The notes under the pieces are model-generated. The model had not been told where the DNA came from and did no database searches. It saw nothing but the letters and a program-made list of their open reading frames with translations. This document shows positions 36,203 to 46,300 of a stretch of 64,000 bases of DNA, piece after piece. This stretch comes from Thalassospira marina (GTDB lineage: Bacteria; Pseudomonadota; Alphaproteobacteria; Rhodospirillales; Thalassospiraceae). Position 1 is the stretch's first letter. Each line of letters opens with the position of its first letter. Where the stretch lies: contig NZ_CP024199.1 of NCBI RefSeq assembly GCF_002844375.1, positions 3,698,001 through 3,762,000 of the forward strand, in the 5' to 3' direction. The translations under genes and the position numbers were made by a program.

Positions 36203-37447
36203 TTAGTGCAGCATGCGGCGCTTTTTGCTTTTGGTGCAATCACCGCAGGCTGCAACCAGCTTTTCCATTGCGGCCTCGGCCTCGTCATCATCAAGGTGAT
36301 GTGCCTTCATGTTTTTCTGGATTTTGCAGCATAGCGACTGGCCTTCGGGGAAGGTTTCGTCGGTCCAGAAGCATTTTGACGGGTCGAAATAGCCGATTTC
36401 GTCGAGGAACGAGACGCCATAATAATAGGCTGCCCCGACCGAGTTATAAAAACTGGTATCGTCAATAAAGCCGCCATCGGCTGTCATGGAAACATTCAGA
36501 CACCAGTCGAGAAGTTCGCCAATATCGGTACTGGCCTGCTGATGGGCCGCGTCATCAACACTGGACCAGCCTTGGGCGAAAATTTTGGCAACGTCGTAAT
36601 TATTATGGTTGTTAAAGTCGCCATTATGCTTCCAGCCATAAGGATATGCGCCGTCACGCAGGGCCAGGGTGGTTGCAAAAATCTGCGGCCAATAGGCGAC
36701 CTTGCCATGCTGATAGGAAATATTGTGGAAAGTCAGGCTAAGGTCGGTGCTTTTGACAAGGGGGCCATCGGCCTGGTCAAACCACGCCCCCCAATAGCCG
36801 CTTTGGGAATCCTGCCAGTCATCCAGCCAGGCTTTGTAGGCTGCGATGTAATCATCGGTCAGATCAAAGCCCTTCACATACTGGCGGAAATAATCGCGGA
36901 TCTCGCTTTTGAAACACATTTCCGACAGGGCGGCACTAACCGCGCCCAGCGCATCGCGACGGTCCAGGCCATCGGCATAGATTTTTGATGTGCGCTGGTC
37001 ATTCAGCCAGTTCTGCATCCCTTCGATGGTGGCAATCGGCGCCATGAAATCAAAGGGGTATTCGGGTGCCTCATCCTCGTCGGCCATTTCATTGACCGCA
37101 TCGATCATGGCATCGACCTTCAGGAACCACTGGCTATAACAGGGCCCCCATGATCCATCGACGGGGGATTGTTCTTCGGCCCAATCCTGATCGGTATTTT
37201 TAAGCGACTCGGCAAGGTCGGAAATCGCCTTTTGCAGCGTTGACCAGTCTGCCGTGTATTGAAGCAACCATTTGCACTCAATCATCCTTTGGTCGGACGC
37301 GGCCATGCTGTTACCCTGCGCCTGCAGGCGCGAAAGCTTTTCTTCCAAAGGTGAAAGCTGGCTGGCAAATTTTTTCTGTTGCGAAATATAATTTTGATCA
37401 AAGGCGCAAAATTGCTTATTTATCAGACTATTGTAATCAATCATCAT
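36203..37447 (-). CDS. Trp-rich orphan protein of unknown function
   Basis: 414 residues, cytoplasmic (no signal peptide or membrane segment), unrecognised family. AGGA lies six bases before the ATG. The N-terminal 80 residues look like a coiled coil (QKKFASQLSPLEEKLSRLQAQ). From about 95 on, the chain has repeated W-rich, acidic, helical units such as AYKAWLDDWQDSQSGYWGAWF and LLDWCLNVSMTADGGF. These recall alpha/alpha toroid folds (terpene-cyclase or glycosidase-like), but this is impression only. It has 15 Trp and 10 Cys, both high. The tail TKSKKRRMLH is strongly basic. It is monocistronic, with an AT-rich upstream region shared with the divergent binding-protein gene. Confidence 0.75.
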   Translation of the reverse strand: MMIDYNSLINKQFCAFDQNYISQQKKFASQLSPLEEKLSRLQAQGNSMAASDQRMIECKWLLQYTADWSTLQKAISDLAESLKNTDQDWAEEQSPVDGSWGPCYSQWFLKVDAMIDAVNEMADEDEAPEYPFDFMAPIATIEGMQNWLNDQRTSKIYADGLDRRDALGAVSAALSEMCFKSEIRDYFRQYVKGFDLTDDYIAAYKAWLDDWQDSQSGYWGAWFDQADGPLVKSTDLSLTFHNISYQHGKVAYWPQIFATTLALRDGAYPYGWKHNGDFNNHNNYDVAKIFAQGWSSVDDAAHQQASTDIGELLDWCLNVSMTADGGFIDDTSFYNSVGAAYYYGVSFLDEIGYFDPSKCFWTDETFPEGQSLCCKIQKNMKAHHLDDDEAEAAMEKLVAACGDCTKSKKRRMLH

Positions 37448-37631
37448 AATTCATCCTGAAATGGCACTGGCCGCAAGGCACCTGCTAACTACCCCATAAA
37501 GAACAGTTTTTCATAAAACCATTCCGGTAACTTTTTCGCGAACACAATCCATTAAATGCCATCAAAACTTTACCTTGATACATTTTTTCTTTACTCACCA
37601 CCTATGGATAGCGGATACGATACCTATAGCT

Positions 37632-37640
37632 TGTTATAAT
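37632..37640 (+). promoter_or_regulatory. Extended -10 promoter for the binding-protein/hybrid-kinase unit
   Basis: TGTTATAAT is a perfect TATAAT with the extended TGN motif, 30 bases before the GTG start at 37670. No good -35 is seen at 17 bases, which is usual for extended -10 promoters. The surrounding 200 bases are AT-rich. Confidence 0.6.
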
Positions 37641-37669
37641 ACAAAAGCATAAAATCAGTGGAGCCATTC

Positions 37670-39583
37670 GTGCCTCGGATCAAATTCCAAACCCGCACTT
37701 TAATCATGGCAGTGGTCCTTGCATTCGCGTTTGGCGCGAAAAGCAGCCATGCCGTCGAGTTTGGACAGGCCCCACTCTTTGCCGACCAGGTAAAGAACAA
37801 CCATCTTCCCCCTGTTGAAGACCGCCTGCCACGTACCCCGATGATTGTATCGCCTGTCGATAATCTGGGAAATTATGGTGGCACCTGGCATATGGCGCAG
37901 CTTGCAGAGCGCGACTATGCCCTTCTGATCAGAACCATAGGTTACGAACCGCTTTTGCGCTGGACTCCGCAATGGACCGGGATCATCCCCAATGTCGCGC
38001 TGTCCTTTCAGACCAACGATAACGCAACTGATTTCACCTTTCGGTTGCGCCCTGGCATGCGCTGGTCGGACGGGCACCCCTTTAGCGCCGATGACATTGT
38101 TTTCTGGTATGAAGACATTCTTCAAAACCCGGCGCTAACCCAGATCATTCCCGACTGGCTGACCTGTGGCGGGCAGCCGGTGCAGGTGGAAAAGGTCGAT
38201 GATTATACGGTAAAGTTCCATTTTGCAGCACCCTACGGCCTGTTTTCAACCTTCCTTGCACAGCCTGAAGGTGTAGAGCCGGTATCCTATCCGGCACACT
38301 ATCTGAAAGAATACCTGCCCAAATATAACCCCAAGGCCGAGGCCGAAGCGGCCCGTCTTGGCTATGGCAGTTGGGAAGAACGTTTTGTCGATGTTTTTGG
38401 CCACCCCGGCAGCATCGATGATCCGTCGCGCTGGCTTCACCCCGAAGTACCGACCCTGAATGCCTGGGTCATGACCGGGGTTTATGGCAAGCAGGACCCG
38501 CTGATTGCCACGCGCAACCCGTATTACTGGAAGATCGACCCGACAGGCCGCCAGTTGCCCTATATTGACACGGTTTCGTTCAAACTTGTCGGCAGCAAGC
38601 CCGAAGCCATCAAACTGGCGATGGATGGGCAGATCGACATGCAGGAACGCCATATCAGCAACAGCACCGATGAAATTCTCGCACGGCGCAAGGACATGTC
38701 GTCCTTTACCCTGATTGAAAGCGACATGAACAAGATGACCATGTCGCTGAATTTGAACAATCCGAACCGCGTGCTGCGCACCCTGTTCCAGGACAAGAAT
38801 TTTCGCGTCGGGCTGTCGCATGCCTTTGACCGCGACGCCATTATTGACCAGTTCATGCCCGAGGCCCTGCCCCACCAGGCAGCCCCCCGACCCGAAAGCC
38901 CGCTTTTCCATTCGGTTCTGGCGCGCCAGTTCATCACCTATGACCCGGACCTGGCGCTGGATTACTTTGCCAAGGCTGGCCTTGTGAACCGCGATGGCCA
39001 GGGTTTCCTGCTAACCGCCGATGGTCATCGGGTGACGTTCAATATCGACACCGTGGGTTCGTCACGCTTTGAAATGCTGCAGGCCGTAACCGCCTATTGG
39101 CGGAAACTGGGGATTGATGTGAATGCGCGCGATGTACCGCGTGACCAGTTTTACGAACAGCGCAGCGATAACAGCTTTGATGCCACGGCATGGGGTGGTG
39201 ATGGCGGGCTTGATGCCATGCTGATTCCCATCAATTATCTGCCGATTTCAAAGGATTCCTGGTTCGCACCGGCATGGGCAGCATGGTATCTTGACCATGA
39301 CAATGCCAAGGCCGTTGTACCGCCGCGGGTCGTGCAAAAACAGCTGTCGCTGTATGACAAGCTGAAATCAACCGCAGATGCAGAACAACAGAAAGACCTG
39401 ATGCGGGCGATACTCGACATAAGCGCGGATCAGTTTTATGTTATGGGGGTGGCTTTACCGCCAAATCGCAAGGGCATAGTTGCGAACAACTTTAAAAACG
39501 TACCCAAGGTAATACCTGCAGCCTGGAGTTTTGCCACACCGGCACCAACCAACCCGTCGCAGTATTACATTGAGGATAAGTGA
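37670..39583 (+). CDS. Family 5 extracellular solute-binding protein, orphan
   Basis: Periplasmic binding protein of the peptide/nickel/oligosaccharide family (SBP_bac_5), 637 residues. GTG at 37670 has GTGGAG six bases upstream and gives a signal peptide ending near SSHA. The mature part shows NYGGTWH, YEPLLRW, the family motif FRLRPGMRWSDGHPFSADDIVFWYED (about 125-150), and a late segment on the mixed alpha/beta lobe ending QFYVMGVALPP. No ABC permease or ATPase gene is adjacent; a hybrid histidine kinase follows 45 bases later. It may serve a distant transporter or present ligand to the kinase. Large size and WxxP-rich N terminus suit oligosaccharide or peptide ligands. Confidence 0.88.
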   Translation: MPRIKFQTRTLIMAVVLAFAFGAKSSHAVEFGQAPLFADQVKNNHLPPVEDRLPRTPMIVSPVDNLGNYGGTWHMAQLAERDYALLIRTIGYEPLLRWTPQWTGIIPNVALSFQTNDNATDFTFRLRPGMRWSDGHPFSADDIVFWYEDILQNPALTQIIPDWLTCGGQPVQVEKVDDYTVKFHFAAPYGLFSTFLAQPEGVEPVSYPAHYLKEYLPKYNPKAEAEAARLGYGSWEERFVDVFGHPGSIDDPSRWLHPEVPTLNAWVMTGVYGKQDPLIATRNPYYWKIDPTGRQLPYIDTVSFKLVGSKPEAIKLAMDGQIDMQERHISNSTDEILARRKDMSSFTLIESDMNKMTMSLNLNNPNRVLRTLFQDKNFRVGLSHAFDRDAIIDQFMPEALPHQAAPRPESPLFHSVLARQFITYDPDLALDYFAKAGLVNRDGQGFLLTADGHRVTFNIDTVGSSRFEMLQAVTAYWRKLGIDVNARDVPRDQFYEQRSDNSFDATAWGGDGGLDAMLIPINYLPISKDSWFAPAWAAWYLDHDNAKAVVPPRVVQKQLSLYDKLKSTADAEQQKDLMRAILDISADQFYVMGVALPPNRKGIVANNFKNVPKVIPAAWSFATPAPTNPSQYYIEDK

Positions 39584-39628
39584 TAGAAAAAGGCCGGGGG
39601 ACGACCGGATCAGGGCGTAGAGGGTAGC

Positions 39629-42001
39629 TTGAAAAAACTGTTCGACCGGCTGTTTGGCAGTCTGGCGTTCAAAATTGGTTTTGCGATTGTGATCGTTGAA
39701 ACCATTTTTCTTGGTCTGTTTGGTGGATATTACATCCAGTATTTCGGGGCGGAAATTGATCGTCGCACGGCAGAACAAATTAGTGCTCCTGGGCGGCTGA
39801 TCCAGGAAGAACAGCTTAAGATTTCCATTATCAGTGACAAGGTGCAGCTCCGTCGGCTGCTGGGCCCGCATGTCATTGATGCAATGGCGGTCGGTTTTGA
39901 TGGCACCATCTATCATTCCATGGACTCGGCCCTTATCGGCAACAATATCTCCGATCTTGAAAATTTCCCGTCGCGCTGGTTTGGCTCGGATATTGTCGAG
40001 CCGCAGCTTTTTACCGTTCATGATGCGTCGGGGCGGCAAATGGTCAGCATCACGCCGCTTTTCAGCCTGAATGCGACACAGCCCTTCATGTTTGTGTATT
40101 TCAAGGTATCGACCGTCGGCCTTGAAGAAAGCCAGCAGCGCATGCAATCGGTGCTGCTGATCGGGTCGGTGATGTGCCTGATCCTGACATCGGGCCTGAT
40201 CTTTTTGCTGATGCAGCAAACGGTTTTGCGCCGCATGACCAGCATGGCGCAATTTGTCAGCGATATTCAGTTTGGAAAAATCGGTGCCCGCCTGCGCCCG
40301 GCCAGCCGCGACGAAATCGGCTCGCTCGAACGCGGCCTTAATGCGATGGCCGAAAGCCTGGAACGGCGCACCAGCCAGCACCAGATCGCCCAGGATGCCC
40401 TGCGCGACAGCGAAGAACGCTTCCGCGACTTTACCCTGTCATCGGCGGACTGGTACTGGGAAATGGGCCCGGACCTGCGCATTACCTTTGCGTCCTATAA
40501 ATTCTATCAGTTGATCGAGGAACTGCATGGTTCCCCGCAAGGACAGCGGTTTGACACGCTGGGCCTGACTGCGCGCGACCATGAAAGCTGGGGCGTGCTG
40601 ATGAGCCGCCTTGAAAGCCACCTTGCCTTTCAGAATTTTGAATTTTCCTGGCAGGGTAAAGACCGCGAAATTCATTTTGGCCGCATTAACGGCGTGCCGG
40701 TATTTGACCTTGATGGCGTATTCAAGGGCTATCGCGGCACAGGCAGTGACGTTACCGCACAACACCAGGCCACCGAAGAACAGCACGCCCTGCAACGCCA
40801 GCTTGCCACCTCGCAAAAGCTGGAAGCCGTGGGTCAGATGGCCGGCGGGGTTGCCCATGAATTCAATAACTGCTTGGCTGGCATTCTCAGCTTTGCCGAA
40901 GTGGCGCGTGCGCGCATTGATGACCCGGCACGGGTTGAAGAATATATCAGCCACATCATTTCGCTTGGCGAACGGGCAACCAGTGTTGCCGACCAGCTTT
41001 TGATGTTCTCGCGCCGCAAGGTCGAACAGCCAACCGTGGTTCAGGTCAATGATGCCGTCCTCGAGATGGAAAAACTTCTGACCACCTTGCTGGAACACCG
41101 GATCGAACTTGAAATCTGGACCTGTGAAACACCGCTTTATACCCGCGTTGACCCGACCCAGCTTTCGGCCTGTATCCTGAACCTGGCCATCAATGCACGC
41201 GATGCCATGCCCAATGGCGGTGATCTTCAAATAAGCTGCTCATACGAAACCATTCCGCCGGAAGACCAGCGCGACCCGCTGGATGAAATAACCTATCCCG
41301 ATTGCACACCGGGCGATTATGTGGTGATCACGGTGCAGGATACCGGCACCGGCATTCCTGATGAAATCCTCGATCATATCTTCGAGCCATTTTATTCGAC
41401 CAAGGAACCGGGCAAAGGCACGGGCCTTGGCCTGTCGATCGTGCATAATTGGGTCGAAGAATCCAATGGCTGCATTGATGTTGAAACGGTCGAGGGTGAA
41501 GGCACGACTTTCTCGATCTATCTGCCACGCTGTGAACCGGGCACCGTCACCGCCCAGCCGATTGACACCATCAGCTATCATCCCGGCAATGGCGAACGCG
41601 TACTGATTGTTGATGATGAACCGTCATTGCGAACAACAGCGCAAATCATTTTGCAGGATGCCGGCTTTAACGCCATCTGTGCGGAAAATGCCGATGCCGC
41701 CCTTAAAATTCTGGCCGAACAAAAAGACGGCGAAAAGATTGACGTTATCCTGAGTGACGTTGTCATGAGCGGCCTTAGCGGGCCGCAATTGGCCATTGAA
41801 GCATTGCGCCAATACCCGCATCTAAGCATCGTTTTCATGTCGGGCTATCCGGCGCGGACCCGTCAGGAAATGGAAAAAATGCTGGGCGAATATATCTTCG
41901 TTAAAAAGCCGTTCCGCCCGGCCCAGTTGCAAAAAGCCATCCACGAGGCCATGGTCCAGAAAACCGAACGCCGCCGCGACCGCGACCTGCAGGACCATTA
42001 A
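39629..42001 (+). CDS. Hybrid sensor histidine kinase with HAMP, PAS and receiver
   Basis: 790 residues from a TTG at 39629 with GAGGG five bases upstream. Order: membrane helix (about 15-40), periplasmic sensor region (about 45-170), membrane helix (about 178-200), HAMP (about 200-255, ending in EIGSLERGLNAMAESLERR), PAS-like domain (about 265-385, DWYWEMGPDLRITFAS), HisKA with His410 in GGVAHEFNNCLAG, HATPase (N-box NLAINARDAMP, GTGIPDEIL, GKGTGLGLSIV), and a C-terminal receiver (about 655-775) with phospho-acceptor Asp710 in VILSDVVMSG. No HPt or output regulator is next to it. It sits downstream of the orphan binding protein and is probably co-transcribed, suggesting a joint ligand sensor. 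Confidence 0.92.
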   Translation: MKKLFDRLFGSLAFKIGFAIVIVETIFLGLFGGYYIQYFGAEIDRRTAEQISAPGRLIQEEQLKISIISDKVQLRRLLGPHVIDAMAVGFDGTIYHSMDSALIGNNISDLENFPSRWFGSDIVEPQLFTVHDASGRQMVSITPLFSLNATQPFMFVYFKVSTVGLEESQQRMQSVLLIGSVMCLILTSGLIFLLMQQTVLRRMTSMAQFVSDIQFGKIGARLRPASRDEIGSLERGLNAMAESLERRTSQHQIAQDALRDSEERFRDFTLSSADWYWEMGPDLRITFASYKFYQLIEELHGSPQGQRFDTLGLTARDHESWGVLMSRLESHLAFQNFEFSWQGKDREIHFGRINGVPVFDLDGVFKGYRGTGSDVTAQHQATEEQHALQRQLATSQKLEAVGQMAGGVAHEFNNCLAGILSFAEVARARIDDPARVEEYISHIISLGERATSVADQLLMFSRRKVEQPTVVQVNDAVLEMEKLLTTLLEHRIELEIWTCETPLYTRVDPTQLSACILNLAINARDAMPNGGDLQISCSYETIPPEDQRDPLDEITYPDCTPGDYVVITVQDTGTGIPDEILDHIFEPFYSTKEPGKGTGLGLSIVHNWVEESNGCIDVETVEGEGTTFSIYLPRCEPGTVTAQPIDTISYHPGNGERVLIVDDEPSLRTTAQIILQDAGFNAICAENADAALKILAEQKDGEKIDVILSDVVMSGLSGPQLAIEALRQYPHLSIVFMSGYPARTRQEMEKMLGEYIFVKKPFRPAQLQKAIHEAMVQKTERRRDRDLQDH

Positions 42002-42325
42002 TCCCGCCAATCGATATGGCCTTTATTGCCAGCCAGCCCTTGAATGGTAAGGCCCAAATGCGGTGATATTCACCGCGTTTGCCGGGGCATGCATGGGGCT
42101 GCTGACGCCTGAGCGGTGTATGGCAGTGTCCCAAACGTGAACACAGCACTTTCACCTCACCCCACCCGCGAAATGCCGGGTTAGTTTATTTTCACGCTGC
42201 TTTGTGACAGCCGTCACTTCAAAATGGTTAAGAAAGTCCTATATCTAAGTTACAGGATGGACTTGCCGGTAACATAAGGGGCCAATCCGGACCCGCCCGG
42301 CAAAACAGACGAGGAAGCACAGACC
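42002..42325. other. Interval between hybrid kinase and small gene
   Basis: No gene seen. A short palindrome GTGAC-N4-GTCAC lies at 42204-42217 and may be an operator. The promoter for the following 71-residue gene should be in 42200-42310. Confidence 0.4.
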
Positions 42326-42541
42326 ATGGTTGGTTCAATCGGTTCAGGCTTGAGTTCGGCACAGCAGGCCCTGTCAGACAGGATTACGCCGCAACGCGCA
42401 GATGGCGCGCCGTTAAGCTCGGCTGGGGCATCGATGAAAAAGGCCGAAGGTCTGATGGAAAGCATCGCCTCCATCGTGACAGATTATCAGCCGCTGGAAA
42501 CCAGCGGCCACCGCGGAACGCGCGTTAATATCGTGACGTGA
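42326..42541 (+). CDS. Small protein of 71 residues, unknown
   Basis: GAGGAAG lies upstream of the ATG and a strong terminator follows at 42582, so the frame has its own expression signals. The product (MVGSIGSGLSSAQQALSDRI at the start) is Ser/Gly/Ala-rich with one likely helix around 36-53 and no cysteine, membrane segment or recognised motif. Confidence 0.6.
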   Translation: MVGSIGSGLSSAQQALSDRITPQRADGAPLSSAGASMKKAEGLMESIASIVTDYQPLETSGHRGTRVNIVT

Positions 42542-42581
42542 GCATCAAGGTTTATTGCCTCCCTCCCCGTTGGCTTCTACT

Positions 42582-42612
42582 GGGGCAGCGTACGCGCTGC
42601 CCCTTTTCTTTT
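42582..42612 (+). terminator. Strong rho-independent terminator
   Basis: GGGGCAGCG (42582-42590) and CGCTGCCCC (42595-42603) form a 9-bp stem with a TACG tetraloop, followed by TTTTCTTTT. It ends the transcript of the 71-residue gene. Confidence 0.88.
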
Positions 42613-42761
42613 GCGCAGCCATCCCGCCCATACCAGGCACCGCACCGACAGTCCGTATCAACAGCCGGGATACCCGCAAGGCTTGATCCCCAGCCCTAAA
42701 TGCACAAATTAATGGGCATGGGGCATGAACCAGACGACACAGCATCAGGCAAACTGAATGG

Positions 42762-42790
42762 TTCAGATTTCAATTAAAATCCCCTAGAAT
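42762..42790 (+). promoter_or_regulatory. Putative promoter of the 77-residue gene
   Basis: TTCAGA (42762-42767) and TAGAAT (42785-42790) are spaced by 17 bases, 26 bases before the start at 42817. The -10 matches five of six consensus bases and the -35 four of six. Confidence 0.45.
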
Positions 42791-42816
42791 AGGATGATGG
42801 CAACAAGGGAAGAATG

Positions 42817-43050
42817 ATGGCGTTACCCCCGCTTGGCAGTTCGCGCACCAGCACAGGCGATATTACCGAAGCCCCGACCCGATCCGGTCCGGGACGTTTG
42901 TCTACGCCCGGTGCTCGCCGCACAGTGGTTGATCGCCCATCTACCGAACTTGATATCCTGAGCCAGCTTGCCCGCCTGCGTAACCTTATCGCATCCGACC
43001 AGATCGACCATTCCGCCCGGCGCGGCACCTATCTGGACCTGCTGCTTTAA
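42817..43050 (+). CDS. Small protein of 77 residues, unknown
   Basis: AAGGGA lies six bases before the second of two adjacent ATGs (42814 and 42817). The first 45 residues are Pro/Ser/Thr/Arg-rich and probably disordered. The last 33 (TELDILSQLARLRNLIASDQ, then IDHSARRGTYLDLLL) form a conserved-looking amphipathic helical end. The shape, a flexible head with a short helical tail, is common in small regulatory or anti-sigma-like proteins, but it does not match FlgM well and I do not assign it. Confidence 0.6.
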   Translation: MALPPLGSSRTSTGDITEAPTRSGPGRLSTPGARRTVVDRPSTELDILSQLARLRNLIASDQIDHSARRGTYLDLLL

Positions 43051-43263
43051 CGCGTCTTTCGCGTTTGATCCTTCGGCCTCGTCTTGCCAGATAGCATCAA
43101 AGGCACATCCCCATACAGATCAGACCGGTTTCCATACACAAGGCTGGCTAGCCCCGTGTGACGTGAAATGTGGTTTACGAGCATTGATCGCTGGATCAGC
43201 CAGCCGAGCCCATGCCCCATCCCCAGCAGCCCATAGCAATGATTTACACAGCACAAAAAAAGA

Positions 43264-43287
43264 TACCCCGCACCGAGATGCGGGGTA
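43264..43287 (-). terminator. Terminator of gltB
   Basis: A 9-bp stem (43264-43272 with 43279-43287, six-base loop) is followed on the minus strand by TCTTTTTTTG. It lies about 55 bases after the gltB stop. Confidence 0.88.
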
Positions 43288-43343
43288 AGTTGGTTTGTCC
43301 GGGTGTTTGGACAAGGGAGCTTACGCAAGCTGCGTGAGGGTAA

Positions 43344-46300
43344 TCACGCAGTTGCCTGGTCTTCGCTCTCGGAGCGAATAGGGTGTTCCAGCTTGTCGAC
43401 GATTTCCTTCGGCACGACCTGCCAGAAGTAACCGCGCTCGCGATCCCAGTTATCAAGGATGTTGCGGGCAAAACCGCTATCGGTTTCAGCAACATGTTCC
43501 TCGATCAGGCCACGGCACAGATCGTCCCAATGCTGGGTTTCAATACGTTGATAGAGAACCGAACCATCATTGACGACATCGCCAAACTGATCGTCACGGT
43601 CATAGATGAAGGCCATACCGCCGGTCATGCCTGCACCAAAGTTTTCACCAACCTGGCCGAGAATGACTGCCGTACCACCTGTCATGTATTCACAACCGTT
43701 GGAACCGCAACCTTCGACAACCACGGTTGCACCGGAGTTACGAACACAGAAGCGTTCGCCAGCCTGACCAGCAGCAAACAGCTTGCCTGCGGTGGCCCCG
43801 TAAAGGACGGTGTTACCGATGATGGTGTTTTCGTTGGTTTTAAGCGAGCTGGACGGACGCGGACGCAGAACGATGGTTCCGCCCGAAAGGCCCTTGGCAA
43901 CATAGTCGTTGGCATCGCCATGTACTTCGATTTTAAGGCCCTGAACCGAAAACGCCCCAAGTGACTGACCGGCCGAGCCGCGCAGACGAACATGCAGATG
44001 GCCGGGTTTCAGGCCAAACATGCCGTATTTCTGCGTGATCAGGCTGGAAATGCGGGTGCCGATGGCACGCTGCGTATTCTGGATATTATACTGCAGCTGC
44101 ATTTTTTCGCCGTCATCAAGCAACGGACGGGCATCCTTGATCATTTGCGCATCAAGGGTGTCGGGAACTTCGTTACGGCCTTCGGTGGTGCAGTAACGCG
44201 GGTGCCCTGCGGCATCAGCCTGTGCCAGAAGCGGGTTCAGGTCAAGGTCAACAAGGTCTTTCGCGCCGCGGTGCACCTGCTGAAGCAGGTCGGAACGGCC
44301 AATCACATCCTGCAGGTTGTCATACCCCAGTTCTGCAAGCACATCCTTGACCTCTTCGGCCATGAAGGTGAACAGGTTGACCAGCTTGTCTGCGGTGCCG
44401 TTGAATTTGGCGCGCAGTGCAGGGTCCTGGGTACAAACGCCCACCGGGCAGGTGTTGGAGTGGCACTGACGCACCATGATGCAACCCAGCGCGATCAGCG
44501 ATGCCGTACCGATACCGAATTCTTCTGCACCCAGCATGGCACCAATCACAACGTCACGGCCGGTTTTGAAACCACCATCGACGCGCAGCTTCACGCGGTG
44601 ACGCAGGTTATTGAGCGTCAGAACCTGGTTGACTTCCGACAGGCCCATTTCCCACGGAATACCGGCATATTTGATCGAGGTTTGCGGGCTTGCACCCGTA
44701 CCGCCATCATAACCGGAAATCAGGATCACGTCGGCCTTTGCCTTGGCAACACCAGCGGCGATCGTACCAACGCCCGAACGCGACACCAGCTTCACACACA
44801 CGCGACAACGCGGGTTGATCTGCTTAAGGTCGTAAATCAGCTGGGCAAGGTCTTCGATAGAATAAATATCGTGGTGCGGCGGCGGCGAAATCAGGGTCAC
44901 ACCCGGTGTCGCATGACGCAGCTGTGCAATTTCAACCGTTACCTTAAAGCCCGGCAACTGCCCGCCTTCACCCGGTTTTGCCCCCTGGGCGACCTTGATC
45001 TGAATTTCTTCGCAGTTGTTCAGATATTCAGCCGTCACGCCAAAGCGGCCCGATGCCACCTGTTTGATCGAGGAACGGGCGTTATCTCCGTTGGAGCGCG
45101 GACGGAAACGTTCACGCGATTCCCCGCCTTCACCGGAGTTCGATTTCGCACCGATCCGGTTCATGGCAATGGCAAGGGCTTCGTGGGCTTCGGTCGAAAG
45201 GGCACCATGCGACATGCCGGGCGTAACGAAACGCTTGCGGATTTCGGTGATGCTTTCGACTTCTTCCTGACGGACCGGTTTGCGATCAGAACGGAAGTCC
45301 AGCAGGTCACGCAGATGCAGCGGTTCGCGCTGACGCAGACCTTCGCTGAATTTGCGGAAAGTATTGTAGCTGCCGGTGGTGACAGAAGACTGCAATGTAT
45401 GGATCAGCGGACCGGTCCAGACATGGCGTTCACCACTGCGGCGGTATTTATACAGACCACCGACCGGCAGGCTGACAACATTACCAGCAAAGGCATCTTT
45501 GTGCTGGGCGATCGTGCGGCGCTGAATACCCTGAAGGCCGATCCCCGAAATGCGCGAAGGCATACCCGGGAAGAATTCAGCCACCAGCGAACGCGAAAGC
45601 CCGATGCTTTCAAAGTTATAGCCACCACGATAGGAACTGATGATCGAAATGCCCATTTTGGACATGATCTTGAGCAGGCCCTGGTCAATCGCGGTTTTAA
45701 AACGCTGCATGACTTCGGCAGTGCTGTGGATGTTCGGGAACAGGCCACGGGCGTAACGGTCCAACAGGCCTTCCTGGGCCAGATAGGCGTTCACCGTGGT
45801 CGCACCAACACCGATCAGAACGGCAAAGTAATGCACATCCATGCATTCGGCCGAACGCACGTTAAGCGAAATATAGGTCCGCAGCGAGTTTTTGACGAGG
45901 AAGCTGTGAACGCCACCAACTGCCAGCACCATCGGAATGGCGGCATGGTTTTCGTCAACACGCTCGTCAGTCAGAATAACGTGCAGGGCACCACCGCGAA
46001 CGGCTTCTTCGGCTTCTTTCTGGATGCGGGTAATCGCATCACGCAGGGCCGACGGGCCAGCCTGAATGTCAAAAGTGGTGTCAATTTCAACAGCACTTTC
46101 GCCCATATAATCGCGCATGGCTTCGTATTCGCCGGTGGTCAGAACCGGGCTATCGAGCTGCAGCAGGTCACACTGGCTTTCATCTTCTTCAAGAATATTG
46201 CCAAGGTTGCCCAGACGCGTTTTCAGGCTCATGACGCGGGCTTCGCGCAAACTGTCGATCGGCGGGTTGGTCACCTGCGAGAAGTTCTGGCGGAAGAAGT

